40,915 nt of DNA from Candidatus Geocrenenecus arthurdayi (GTDB lineage: Archaea; Thermoproteota; Nitrososphaeria_A; Caldarchaeales; Wolframiiraptoraceae). This document shows, in pieces, positions 1-9,154 of the stretch (position 1 is its first letter; every line of letters begins with the position of its first letter). A program made the translations under genes and the position numbers. Below the pieces are notes generated by a model that saw nothing but the letters and a program-made list of their open reading frames with translations, was not told the DNA's origin and did not search any database. Location: the NCBI GenBank assembly GCA_023539395.1, contig JAKCEX010000008.1, positions 1 through 40,915 on the forward strand. Reading direction: 5' to 3'.

Positions 1-2
1 GA

Positions 3-638
3 TTGTACGTAGCAAGGAGTGAGAATGCTTACTTAACTTGGAGTATCGTATTGATTAATGTTATTGTTTTTCTTCTAGTTAGGATGAACCCACGTCTTAT
101 CTTGGAGTTTGCAACTATCCCCTTACTGACTATTAGATTTTCTGAGCCTTATAGGTTACTGACTTCTATGTTTATCCACTTTGATGTTCTTCATCTTTTC
201 TTTAACATGTTCGCTCTCTTCATATTTGGACCAGATATTGAGAAGGTTCTCGGAAAACTTCGTTACCTAGCATTATACTTTATAAGCGGTGTAATGGCTG
301 CTATCATCCATGCATACTACATCTTTATCTTCTTCCCTATCATGACGTTATTAACTAGTCCTGCAATCGGTGCTTCAGGTGCAATTTATGGTGTAATGGC
401 TGCGTATGGTGTATTATTTCCTATGAGGAGACTGATTGCTTTCATAGGTTTCCCAATAGTAGCCCCAGCAGTAGTTGTAATTGTAATACTTGCTTTAACA
501 CAGACACTGTATGCTTTAGTGGCTCCATATTCTCAAGTTGCTTATGCAGCTCATGTTGGAGGATTCATAACAGGGCTAATCATTACACTTGCCTACAAAC
601 CAGGTTTAAGAAGGATAATCCCCTATAGATATTTCTAG
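3..638 (+). CDS. rhomboid family intramembrane serine protease (5' end may lie outside the window)
   Basis: Multi-TM protein with HxxxNM-like 'HLFFNMFALFIFGPDIE', catalytic 'GASGAIYG' and C-terminal His 'AAHVGGFITG'. Confidence 0.88.
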   Translation: MYVARSENAYLTWSIVLINVIVFLLVRMNPRLILEFATIPLLTIRFSEPYRLLTSMFIHFDVLHLFFNMFALFIFGPDIEKVLGKLRYLALYFISGVMAAIIHAYYIFIFFPIMTLLTSPAIGASGAIYGVMAAYGVLFPMRRLIAFIGFPIVAPAVVVIVILALTQTLYALVAPYSQVAYAAHVGGFITGLIITLAYKPGLRRIIPYRYF

Positions 639-740
639 GAATAATATTGCATTCACTATATTGAGTGTTATACAGACTTAAATATGGCCCTCACCCTAGA
701 AGAAGTTGACATATACAATAAGGTAGCAGAGGTCATGTAA

Positions 741-1400
741 ATGGTTCTTGACCAATTTAATCTTACTAGAAGGATCCCGAAGAAGACTGGTGTATTTGGT
801 TATACTCTTGCTTACTCAAAAGATATTATTGAGGCTATAGTTGAAGAAGTTATTCCAGATGATGAAAGAGAGGATGCAATTAAGGAGTATGGTTTAGGGA
901 AACCAGTAAAGATTATTAAGGGTGGAGAGACACATTATGTTCTTCAAGTTATTAAAAACAATTCTTTAATCCGTTACCTCGTTAACTGGGGTAGAATGGC
1001 TTCTCTATGGCCAGCTCATTTAACAACTGCATGTTGTAGTGTAGAGTTTGGAGCGGTCTCAAGTTCGAGATATGACCCAGAGAGGTTTGGGTGGATACCT
1101 GCCACAGGAACCTTGAGGCAGTCAGACGTATTGTTGATAGAAGGAACAGTAAACATGAAGATGGCTCAAAGAGTTAGGATTATTTATGATCAAATGCCAA
1201 ACCCCAAATGGGTTATAGCTATGGGGGCATGCGCAATCTCTGGTGGTCTCTACGCTAAAGACTCTTACAATGTCTTACAAGGATTGAATGACATAGTCCC
1301 CGTGGATGTATATGTTCCAGGATGCCCACCTAGACCTGAAACATTATTTCAGGGATTCCTACTTCTAAGAGACAAGATATTGAAATCGAGGTTGGAGTAG
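741..1400 (+). CDS. nuoB: NADH-quinone oxidoreductase subunit B-like protein (NuoB / group-4 hydrogenase small-subunit family)
   Basis: 4Fe-4S ligand pattern 'TACCSVEFGA', 'GACAISGG', 'VPGCPPRPE'. Confidence 0.9.
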   Translation: MVLDQFNLTRRIPKKTGVFGYTLAYSKDIIEAIVEEVIPDDEREDAIKEYGLGKPVKIIKGGETHYVLQVIKNNSLIRYLVNWGRMASLWPAHLTTACCSVEFGAVSSSRYDPERFGWIPATGTLRQSDVLLIEGTVNMKMAQRVRIIYDQMPNPKWVIAMGACAISGGLYAKDSYNVLQGLNDIVPVDVYVPGCPPRPETLFQGFLLLRDKILKSRLE

Positions 1401-1401
1401 G

Positions 1402-1896
1402 ATGACATGGGAGAAACTCAGAAAGATAATAGATGATGTAAAGGAAAAGTTTGGAGAAGATCTAGTGAGAGAAGTATACGTAGAGGGAAAGATAGCTAAG
1501 ATTGTAGTAAAGAAAGAGTCTATAGTTGAAGTTGCAACATACCTTAGAGATACACATAAGTTTGACCATGTTAAGGGTGTAACAGGAGTGGACTTATCAA
1601 GATTAAGAGAAGGTGGAGGACCATATATCGAGGTATTATATCACCTCGGGAGTTTAGAAGATCCAGAATTGGATGACGTTATACTAAACATGTCAGTGAT
1701 ACTTGATATAGAAAACCCGATGATGAACTCTCTATATTCTATCTGGCCGAGTGTCGAGTTCCATGAAAGAGAAGTCTACGATATGCTGGGGGTAATATTC
1801 AACGGTCATCCAAAATTAGAAAGGATACTTCTCCCCGAGTACTGGATGGATATTCCACCTCTAAGGAAAGAATACAAGGTTCCTGGGAGAGAATAA
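1402..1896 (+). CDS. nuoC: NADH-quinone oxidoreductase subunit C-like (NuoC, 30 kDa)
   Basis: 'SIWPSVEFHEREVYDMLGVIFNGHPKLERILLPE...PLRKEY' is the classic NuoC signature. Confidence 0.92.
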   Translation: MTWEKLRKIIDDVKEKFGEDLVREVYVEGKIAKIVVKKESIVEVATYLRDTHKFDHVKGVTGVDLSRLREGGGPYIEVLYHLGSLEDPELDDVILNMSVILDIENPMMNSLYSIWPSVEFHEREVYDMLGVIFNGHPKLERILLPEYWMDIPPLRKEYKVPGRE

Positions 1897-1898
1897 TT

Positions 1899-3119
1899 AT
1901 GGTTTTGGAAGGAAAAAAGAAGATAGAAGTGTATGATACGGGTGGGCCGAGGTTAACATTCAGTTATGGTCCACAGCATCCTGGTACAGGTCACTTCAGG
2001 ATGATCGTAACCATCAGCGGGGATACAGTCGTAGACCTTGAACCTGATCCAGGTTTCGTTCATAGAGGTGAAGAGAAAATGGCTGAGTATAAAACATGGA
2101 TAACGAATATTCCACACTTGGAGAGACCAGCTATTCTCGATGCTGCTGGCATGGTTATACCGTATTGTTTAACAGTTGAGAAACTCATGGATGTAGAGAT
2201 ACCTGAGAGAGCAAAGTATCTTAGAACTATAGTAGCTGAATTAGACCGTATCGCAAGCCACTTGTATTGGTTCTCACTCTACGGAGTATTTCTAGGTCAC
2301 ACAACCATGTTCCTATGGTGTGTAAGTGATAGAGAATTCATTCTAGATATCTCTCAATTGATAACGGGTCAGAGGTTTACGCATGCATACTATGTACCTG
2401 GAGGGGTTAGAAACGATGCTCCCAAGCAGGTTCCTAAAGGATTAGTTAAAGAATTCAAGTATTACTATTCAAGATTGATAGGTAAAGAACCTAGCCAGGA
2501 AGAGCTGAGTGAAGACTTTAACAAGTATGTTTTAGCTGTAACGCATTTCATGGATCTAAGACTTGACCACTATTATGAAATGTTCTTTAATAGTGAGATA
2601 TTCCTTGAGAGAGTACGTAACATAGGTGTTTTAAAGAGGGAAGATGCGATTAAGCTAGGTGTTCCTGGAACTACTCTCAGAGCTTCGGGAGTAAAGTATG
2701 ATACTAGAGTGAATGACCCCTACGATGCCTATCCATTCTTAAAGTTTGAGATACCTGTCAGGAATGAAGGAGATTGCTATGCTAGAGCAATAGTTGGATA
2801 CCAGGAAATAAGAGAAAGCTTGAAGATAATTAGACAAGCAGTTGAGCAGATGCCTGAGGGGCCATTCAAGCTAAAACAACACCCAGTAGTGATAAAGGTA
2901 CCGAAGGGTGAAGCATTAGGTAGGGCTGAAGCAGCAAGAGGAGAGATAATCTACTATATTGTAAGCGATGGTACAGATAAACCATACAGGCTTAGAATGA
3001 TAACTCCGAGTTTTAGACTTCTACCAGCCTTAAAACACCTTACAATAGGTGCTAGAATTGCAGACATACCACCAATATACTGGAGCCTAAACTACTGGCC
3101 CGTAGAAGCAGATAGATAA
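1899..3119 (+). CDS. nuoD: NADH-quinone oxidoreductase subunit D-like (NuoD, 49 kDa)
   Basis: 'SYGPQHPGTGHFRM', 'DPGFVHRGEEKMAE', 'ELDRIASHLYWF', C-term 'IADIPPIYWSLNYWPVEADR'; no CxxC motifs. Confidence 0.92.
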   Translation: MVLEGKKKIEVYDTGGPRLTFSYGPQHPGTGHFRMIVTISGDTVVDLEPDPGFVHRGEEKMAEYKTWITNIPHLERPAILDAAGMVIPYCLTVEKLMDVEIPERAKYLRTIVAELDRIASHLYWFSLYGVFLGHTTMFLWCVSDREFILDISQLITGQRFTHAYYVPGGVRNDAPKQVPKGLVKEFKYYYSRLIGKEPSQEELSEDFNKYVLAVTHFMDLRLDHYYEMFFNSEIFLERVRNIGVLKREDAIKLGVPGTTLRASGVKYDTRVNDPYDAYPFLKFEIPVRNEGDCYARAIVGYQEIRESLKIIRQAVEQMPEGPFKLKQHPVVIKVPKGEALGRAEAARGEIIYYIVSDGTDKPYRLRMITPSFRLLPALKHLTIGARIADIPPIYWSLNYWPVEADR

Positions 3120-3150
3120 AGTAACTAACAATTGTAGTGTTGTAGTATAT

Positions 3151-3269
3151 AGCCCGGGCCGGATTCGAACCGGCGTCCCCGGGTTTCTTCTCTATGCGGC
3201 CAATGATCCAAAGCCCGGGATCCCTAGCCCTCTTCTGACCAGATAGCTTGGCCGCTAGACGACCGGGCT
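3151..3269 (-). tRNA. tRNA-Gln(TTG) with two introns (D-loop intron 3224..3247; anticodon-loop intron 3185..3207)
   Basis: Hand fold: acceptor AGCCCGG/CCGGGCT, T-arm GCCGG-TTCGAAT-CCGGC, anticodon stem CCGGG/CCCGG with loop CTTTGG^A. Removing 23 nt (BHB central helix CTTT/GAAG, bulges GGA and AAA) and 24 nt (central helix GGCC/GGCT, bulges AAG and AGG) gives a 72-nt tRNA with D-region GTCTAGCGGCCAAGGATC. Confidence 0.88.
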
Positions 3270-3427
3270 TCCACTTTCTACTTATTGCAAGGTAGTTTTT
3301 GTAGTTTTTGGATATGGTATATTAGTGTCTTTAGGGTTATCGAGGGTTTATAGAATTAAATATAGCTGTGAATTTTCTTTCCATAAAACTTTTACTTAAA
3401 TAGACGAAGATTATCTCTTATCTAGGA

Positions 3428-3760
3428 ATGAGTAGTAAGTCTATCTCTGCAGCTATCTCGATCTTAGAAGATTTTGAGAAGAAGATTGATGAAATACTTT
3501 CTGAGAGTGAAGATTTCAAAAAGAAGATTCTAGAGATTGCAGAAGAAGAATCGAGAAAGATCCGGGAGAAAATAGTTTCCGAGATTAGAATCGAGCTTGA
3601 TAACTTATTGAGGAATATTGAGGAGGAAGCTCAGAGAGAAGCTGAACAGTTATTAAAGAAAGCAGATGAAGAAGCTAAAAGAATCAAGGATAGATTTCAC
3701 AGTAAAATAGATGAGATAATTAACCAAGTCTTGAAGATTTTATTTGAGGGAGAAGGCTAG
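3428..3760 (+). CDS. A/V-type ATP synthase subunit H-like coiled-coil protein
   Basis: 110 aa charged heptad-rich coiled coil directly upstream of ATPase subunit C. Confidence 0.65.
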   Translation: MSSKSISAAISILEDFEKKIDEILSESEDFKKKILEIAEEESRKIREKIVSEIRIELDNLLRNIEEEAQREAEQLLKKADEEAKRIKDRFHSKIDEIINQVLKILFEGEG

Positions 3761-3761
3761 C

Positions 3762-4823
3762 ATGTCAACTACAAAGCTTGGAAGCCTCTACTCAATAGTA
3801 CGAACATATGCTCTGAAGGGGATGCTGCTTGAATACCCAATATACGAAGATCTATCCAATTCAAGGAATCTTGGAGAGATGGTTGATAAGCTGAGACCAA
3901 CAATCTACGGTAATGTGTTCGGAGAACCACCTAAACCATTAACCTCTGAGAATCTTGAGAAAATCTTTCTGACAAGCTTGATAGATACGGAGTACTCGCT
4001 TATCAAGTATATTCCTAGAGCTGTATTTCTTGAAAAATACTTTCTCAGACATATTTTCAGGAATCTTAAGATTATCCTTAAAGCTAGAGCTTTAGGAACA
4101 CCATATGAAGAAGTATCCCCAAAGATAAATCTTAGAGCTGAAGAACATCTTAAGATGAGAGACTTAGTTGTTAAAGCATTAGTTGAGAAAGAGTTAGAGG
4201 CTACTGTAGAGACTCTTAGAAACACACTTATGTATAGAGATCTATTAAATGCATTAGAAATTTACCAGAAAGAGAAAGACCCACTAATATTCGAGACATC
4301 ACTAGATAGGTCTTTCTATGAACAGCTATTCTATGCAATTAAGAAGATGAGGAGAGATGAGAGAAAACCATTAGAATCATTGTTAGCATATGAAATCGAT
4401 GGATACATATTAACAGCAGCATTAAGATCTAAACTCTGGAATCTAACGCCAGCTGAAGCAAGAAAATTCATGTTATCTTCTGGAGTAAGAATTAATGGTA
4501 GAATGATTGAGAGAATGGTCCAAGCCGCAAACATTGAAGAAGTGCTTAGAGAGTTAGAAGATACATACTATGAAGACCTCTTAAAGATTATAGATCTTTC
4601 TCAGCCTCTAAGGACGGTAATTTCTATAGAATCATGGTTTAAAGAAGAATCCATAAAAAAGGCTAAGAAAACGTTCCTGCAGGATATATTCAAGCTGGCT
4701 ATCATATACTCATTCATAAAACTTAAGGAAGTAGAAGTGAAGAACCTATCAGCGATAGCATTCGGAATAGAATATGGACTAACATCTTCCGAGATACTTG
4801 AAAATGTTAAAAGAATAATTTAA
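3762..4823 (+). CDS. atpC: A-type ATP synthase subunit C (V0D/AC39 family); start set at MSTTKLGSL
   Basis: 'TTKLGSLYSIVRTYALKGMLLEYPIYEDL' and helical AC39-type repeats; ORF track starts slightly upstream at 3744. Confidence 0.8.
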   Translation: MSTTKLGSLYSIVRTYALKGMLLEYPIYEDLSNSRNLGEMVDKLRPTIYGNVFGEPPKPLTSENLEKIFLTSLIDTEYSLIKYIPRAVFLEKYFLRHIFRNLKIILKARALGTPYEEVSPKINLRAEEHLKMRDLVVKALVEKELEATVETLRNTLMYRDLLNALEIYQKEKDPLIFETSLDRSFYEQLFYAIKKMRRDERKPLESLLAYEIDGYILTAALRSKLWNLTPAEARKFMLSSGVRINGRMIERMVQAANIEEVLRELEDTYYEDLLKIIDLSQPLRTVISIESWFKEESIKKAKKTFLQDIFKLAIIYSFIKLKEVEVKNLSAIAFGIEYGLTSSEILENVKRII

Positions 4824-4848
4824 GATAATTCTTCTATTTTTAGGAGCT

Positions 4849-5064
4849 ATGAAAAAGCGAATATACAAAGTCGTAGTATGTAGGAACTGTGGCCACATCC
4901 AGATAACTTATGCAGAAGCTAGCTATCGATGTTTCAAATGCGGTAAGATAGTAACGATAGATAGCGACATAGTCATGCTGAAAACATTCGACCCCTTAAA
5001 GGCTAGAGAGAAGCTTATTAGTTTATGGTCTGCCAAGCAGATAGAATTTAAGAAGCTGAAATAA
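4849..5064 (+). CDS. small zinc-ribbon protein (DUF1922-like)
   Basis: CRNCGHIQIT...YRCFKCGK two-CxxC ribbon. Confidence 0.7.
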   Translation: MKKRIYKVVVCRNCGHIQITYAEASYRCFKCGKIVTIDSDIVMLKTFDPLKAREKLISLWSAKQIEFKKLK

Positions 5065-5160
5065 CGTAGATGAGAAATAGATACTGGGTTTTGAAGTATT
5101 ATTGGTATTAATGTAGAGTAAACTTTTTGTGTACCTTGAGACCGTAAATATTGGAATATC

Positions 5161-6000
5161 ATGCTATTAGGAGCACATGTTTCAATATCAGGAACAATAG
5201 ATAAAGCTGTAGATAGAGCTCGTGAACTTGGATGTACTACTTTTCAGATATTCACAAGGAATCCTAGAGGCTGGAAAGCAAAAAAATTGAGTAATCGGGA
5301 AATTGAAGAATTTAGGAAAAAGATGAAAGAATTTAATTATTCTATTGCTGTTTCCCATATGCCTTATCTCCCCAATATTTCTTCTCCAATACAGGGAACT
5401 TTCAAGAAGTCTGTATCATCACTCATACAAGAACTTGAGAGAAGCGGAGAGCTTGGATTAAAATACTTAGTCGTACATATCGGGAGTCATCTAGGTAAAG
5501 GGCTTGAAGCAGGAATAAAGAAAGCAGCAGAAGCTGTCAATACAGCTCTCAGTAAGGTAGACAATAATGTAATAGTCTTGTTAGAGAATATGGCTGGACA
5601 GAGGAATAGCGTCGGCTCAAGATTTGAAGATATAAGAAGGATACTAAACATGATCGAGTATCCAGATAGAATTGGAGTATGTGTAGATACTTGCCATGCT
5701 TTTGCAGCAGGATACGATTTTAGAACTAGAGAAGCAATAGAAAATACTCTTAGAGATTTTGATGAGATAATAGGTTTAAAACTACTAAAAGTAGTGCATA
5801 TCAATGATTCAAAAGGAGATCTTGGATCTCATCTTGACAGGCATGAGCATATAGGAATGGGGAAGATAGGTGAAAACGGTTTTAGAGAATTATTCCACAA
5901 CCCACATATCAGAGATTTACCATTGATTCTTGAGACCCCAGTAGACTCAAGGGGAAATTTTGCAACAAATCTAGCTAAGTGCAAAGAGCTATATCTATAA
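5161..6000 (+). CDS. nfo: deoxyribonuclease IV (AP endonuclease IV)
   Basis: 'LGAHVSISGTIDKAV', 'VVHIGSH', 'LLENMAGQ', 'GVCVDTCHAFAAGYD', 'VHINDSKGDLGSHLDRHEHIGMGKIG'. Confidence 0.96.
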   Translation: MLLGAHVSISGTIDKAVDRARELGCTTFQIFTRNPRGWKAKKLSNREIEEFRKKMKEFNYSIAVSHMPYLPNISSPIQGTFKKSVSSLIQELERSGELGLKYLVVHIGSHLGKGLEAGIKKAAEAVNTALSKVDNNVIVLLENMAGQRNSVGSRFEDIRRILNMIEYPDRIGVCVDTCHAFAAGYDFRTREAIENTLRDFDEIIGLKLLKVVHINDSKGDLGSHLDRHEHIGMGKIGENGFRELFHNPHIRDLPLILETPVDSRGNFATNLAKCKELYL

Positions 6001-6014
6001 TCTACGTGGTTTAT

Positions 6015-6443
6015 ATGAATAGGCTTGTTAAATTAATCTCTAAGATACTGAGAAGATTGTTCTCGGCAGAGTTTCTCAAGTTTAATATTGTTGGAGGATT
6101 TGGAATCTTAGTTAACATGGCTGCATACATTGTTCTAAAAGATTGGCTTCAAGTATATTACATGATTTCTGGAGCATTAGCTACAGAGGTCGCTATAATC
6201 AATAATTTTATCCTTAACGATTTATGGACTTTCAGAAATAGGAATACGAAGGTAAATGTATGGGTTAGAGCTGGATTATTCCATCTCTCACGTCTTCTGG
6301 GAATGGGTGTAACTCTTGGAGCACTATACATATTGGTTGATTTCTTCAAGTTGAATGATCTACTAGCTTACTTCTTCAGTATAGGCTTAGGTGTCTTAGC
6401 CAACTTTTATACTAGCGATATCTATGTATGGTCTCAGAAATAG
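6015..6443 (+). CDS. GtrA-like family membrane protein (start set at MNRLVKL)
   Basis: 'LKFNIVGGFGILVN', 'INNFILNDLWTFR', four TM segments; ORF track start at 5979 overlaps nfo. Confidence 0.8.
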   Translation: MNRLVKLISKILRRLFSAEFLKFNIVGGFGILVNMAAYIVLKDWLQVYYMISGALATEVAIINNFILNDLWTFRNRNTKVNVWVRAGLFHLSRLLGMGVTLGALYILVDFFKLNDLLAYFFSIGLGVLANFYTSDIYVWSQK

Positions 6444-7020
6444 TTGAGCTAGGTATCTGGACTCTCTTCATAGTTGATGTTAGAGTAGTTATTATGCCCA
6501 ATCTATCTAGAGTTAGAATTACCACGTAACCTATGATCGAACCTGGGATAGAGCTTGCAGCCCATCCAGCCCAGAAGATAGGTAAAAGGCTTAGAACACC
6601 TTGCTCCCTAATCATACCAGTAAGCCTTACATCACCTATTAGTGGTGCGAAGATGAGAAGTGAAAATGTTCCACCTATTAAAACTGTTCCAATAGGTTCT
6701 AGAAACGCTGCAGAGTATTTTATGAATCTATTCTTTGCACGTCTTGTGAGTTTGTATCCTAGTCCTACAAGTATTGCTCCAGGTATCCCTCCTGGGAAAG
6801 CATATAGAGTTCCTATTCCAAGCATATTTCTAATTGATCCAATAAATATTGCTGCAACCGCTCCCCACCATGGCCCGATTGTTACTCCACTTAGTACATT
6901 TACGAAGTGCTGGGTAGGATAAGCTTTCGTTGTAATGAACTGGAACCAGAAGAATGGTGCTAGAGATACTCCTAACGCTGTAAATACAGCTAATAAAGAT
7001 ATCTTCTTAGTATCTATCAT
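6412..7020 (-). CDS. thiW: ThiW-like ECF transporter S component (thiamine precursor uptake)
   Basis: 'ALGVSLAPFFWF...AYPTQHFVNVLSGVTIGPWWGAVAAIFIGSIRNMLGIGTLYAFPGGIPGAILVG'; GGCGG-type RBS next to the start. Confidence 0.85.
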   Translation of the reverse strand: MIDTKKISLLAVFTALGVSLAPFFWFQFITTKAYPTQHFVNVLSGVTIGPWWGAVAAIFIGSIRNMLGIGTLYAFPGGIPGAILVGLGYKLTRRAKNRFIKYSAAFLEPIGTVLIGGTFSLLIFAPLIGDVRLTGMIREQGVLSLLPIFWAGWAASSIPGSIIGYVVILTLDRLGIITTLTSTMKRVQIPSSTISETIHRYR

Positions 7021-7060
7021 CTCCGCCTCTTAGATGATTAAGCATCCTTATAATTTATGC

Positions 7061-7075
7061 TATAAGTGGCTTATA
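7061..7075. promoter_or_regulatory. palindromic candidate operator TATAAG-TGG-CTTATA upstream of thiW
   Basis: Perfect 6-bp inverted repeat 41-55 nt upstream of the thiW start (7020), plus an additional CTTATA half-site at 7047-7052. Confidence 0.35.
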
Positions 7076-7194
7076 CCATTATTTTTATTGGGTTTAATAA
7101 TGTTCATTAAAACGCCTCAATTTTGAATACTTCCTAACGTATTCTTATCTCCAAATCATTAGATAAATTATCAATCGCAAAATTCTTAGTCTAG

Positions 7195-8547
7195 TTGAGA
7201 GGAATTAATCTACAGAAGAGGATGTATAGAAAGAAAGTAATCATTATGGGTGCAGCTGGAAGGGATTTCCATAATTTCAACATGTATTTCAGAGATAATC
7301 CATTCTATGAAGTAGTCGCATTTACTGCTGCTCAAATACCTGGATTAAGTGGTAGAATATATCCACCAGAACTCTCAGGGGAAAACTACCCTAATGGTAT
7401 TCCAATATACTCTGAGGAGATGCTCACCGAATTAATCAGGAAATATAATGTAGATTTAGTTGTTTTATCTTACAGTGATTTAACCCATGAAGATGTAATG
7501 CATAAAGCTTCAGAAGTCTTAGCTGCTGGAGCGGATTTTATGCTCCTCGGTCCGAGGAGTACTATGCTTGAATCAGATGTACCTGTTATAGGAGTTACAG
7601 CTGTAAGAACTGGTGCTGGGAAGAGCACAGTTACGAGAAGACTAGCATCAATACTGAAGAAACATAATGTAAAATTCAATATCGTCAGACATCCTATGCC
7701 ATATAGTAGATTACTGAGATACAGAGTACAGAGATTCAGCTCATTTGAGGATCTTGAGAGATATGAGTGTACAATTGAAGAAAGAGAAGAATATGAACCA
7801 CACTTAGAAATGGGAAATACTGTTTATGCTGGAGTCGATTATAGAGAGGTTTTAAGAGAAGCCTCAAAAAATGTTGATGTTATTTTATGGGATGGTGGAA
7901 ATAATGACTTCCCATTCTTTAAACCAAGCATACTTGTAACAGTTGCAGATGCTCTTAGACCAAATCAAGAAATCTCAACATATCCAGGAGAAGTAAACGT
8001 TAGGATGGCTAATGTTGTTGTAATTAACAAAGTCGATTCAGTAAGCCGAGAGAACGTGAAGATAATTGAAGAGAATATTAGGAAGATAAACAAGAATGCA
8101 TTAATAATTAAAGCATCATCTAAACTTTATTTACCAAATCCTAAAGCTATCGAAGGTAAGAAAGTCCTCGTTGTAGAAGATGGTCCTACAGTAACACATG
8201 GGGGCATGAGCTACTCTATAGGGTTTATTGCTGCTAGGATGTATAATGCAGGAGAAGTTATAGATCCTAGAGATTACGCAGTTGGATCTATCAAGGAAGT
8301 ATATCAAACCTATAAGCATCTAGGTCCAGTTCTTCCAGCTATGGGTTATAGTAAAGAACAGATTAAGGAACTCCAAGAAACAATCAACAATATTGACTGC
8401 GACCTAGTTATCCTCGGTACACCCATAGACCTTGGAAGATTAATAGAATTGAAAAAACCATATGTAAAGGTTAGATACGAGCTTGAAGAAGTTAGTAAAC
8501 CAGACCTTGAAGATGTTTTAAGAATATACGGTATATTAAAGAGTTGA
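7195..8547 (+). CDS. cyclic 2,3-diphosphoglycerate synthetase-like P-loop protein
   Basis: 'KKVIIMGAAGRDFHNFNMYFRDNPFYEVVAFTAAQIPG' N-terminus, P-loop 'GVTAVRTGAGKST'; family often annotated cDPGS/GTPase. Confidence 0.8.
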   Translation: MRGINLQKRMYRKKVIIMGAAGRDFHNFNMYFRDNPFYEVVAFTAAQIPGLSGRIYPPELSGENYPNGIPIYSEEMLTELIRKYNVDLVVLSYSDLTHEDVMHKASEVLAAGADFMLLGPRSTMLESDVPVIGVTAVRTGAGKSTVTRRLASILKKHNVKFNIVRHPMPYSRLLRYRVQRFSSFEDLERYECTIEEREEYEPHLEMGNTVYAGVDYREVLREASKNVDVILWDGGNNDFPFFKPSILVTVADALRPNQEISTYPGEVNVRMANVVVINKVDSVSRENVKIIEENIRKINKNALIIKASSKLYLPNPKAIEGKKVLVVEDGPTVTHGGMSYSIGFIAARMYNAGEVIDPRDYAVGSIKEVYQTYKHLGPVLPAMGYSKEQIKELQETINNIDCDLVILGTPIDLGRLIELKKPYVKVRYELEEVSKPDLEDVLRIYGILKS

Positions 8548-9092
8548 ATACTTTGGAGGAGTTCCTTAAAAAGAAAACTCTACTAGTAGGAGATGTCGGT
8601 TCAGGTAAAACAGCATTCCTTGCAGAATTCTTGAAATTTCTAATAGAAAAAGGTTATTCAGATGATATTACAATCATTGATATAGCTCCATCGAGGATCC
8701 ACGGGGTAGGAGGGTCGGTAAGAGAATATACAGAGTATGTTCTAAGGGTTAGGTATCTTAGATTAGAGAGAGTATGGGCACCTAGATTGATGGGGAAGAC
8801 TAGAGAAGAAGTACTAAAGTATGCAGAAGAGAATAGAATCAATATTGAATCTTTGATTAATACATATCTATCTAATCCAACCAAGATACTCTTAGTAAAT
8901 GATTTAACAATATACCTACATGCTGGAGACGTTACTAGAATAATAGACTTGATAAATACAGCTGAAACATTCATGGCCACTGCATATGAAGGAGAAAAAC
9001 TGAAGGACGATAAAAACTCAGGTATAACAGAAAGAGAAAGAAAACTACTAAACCTATTAAAAGAGAAAGTAGATATTATCAAGAGGTTTTAA
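8544..9092 (+). CDS. uncharacterised P-loop ATP-binding protein (TTG start, overlaps preceding stop)
   Basis: Walker A 'LLVGDVGSGKTAF', Walker B-like 'KILLVND'; TTGA start/stop overlap with upstream gene. Confidence 0.7.
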   Translation: MNTLEEFLKKKTLLVGDVGSGKTAFLAEFLKFLIEKGYSDDITIIDIAPSRIHGVGGSVREYTEYVLRVRYLRLERVWAPRLMGKTREEVLKYAEENRINIESLINTYLSNPTKILLVNDLTIYLHAGDVTRIIDLINTAETFMATAYEGEKLKDDKNSGITERERKLLNLLKEKVDIIKRF

Positions 9093-9154
9093 CGCTCTAT
9101 GATAAGCCTCTTGTATACAAATATATTAAAGACTGAGAGAATCCTAGAGTAGAT

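Noticed and set aside
3905-4225. 106-aa antisense ORF inside atpC
   Set aside because: Mirror frame of a well-supported CDS; low-complexity composition, no motif. The same reasoning applies to the other antisense ORFs in the track (e.g. 5487-5804, 8654-9082, 15932-16438, 38697-39116).
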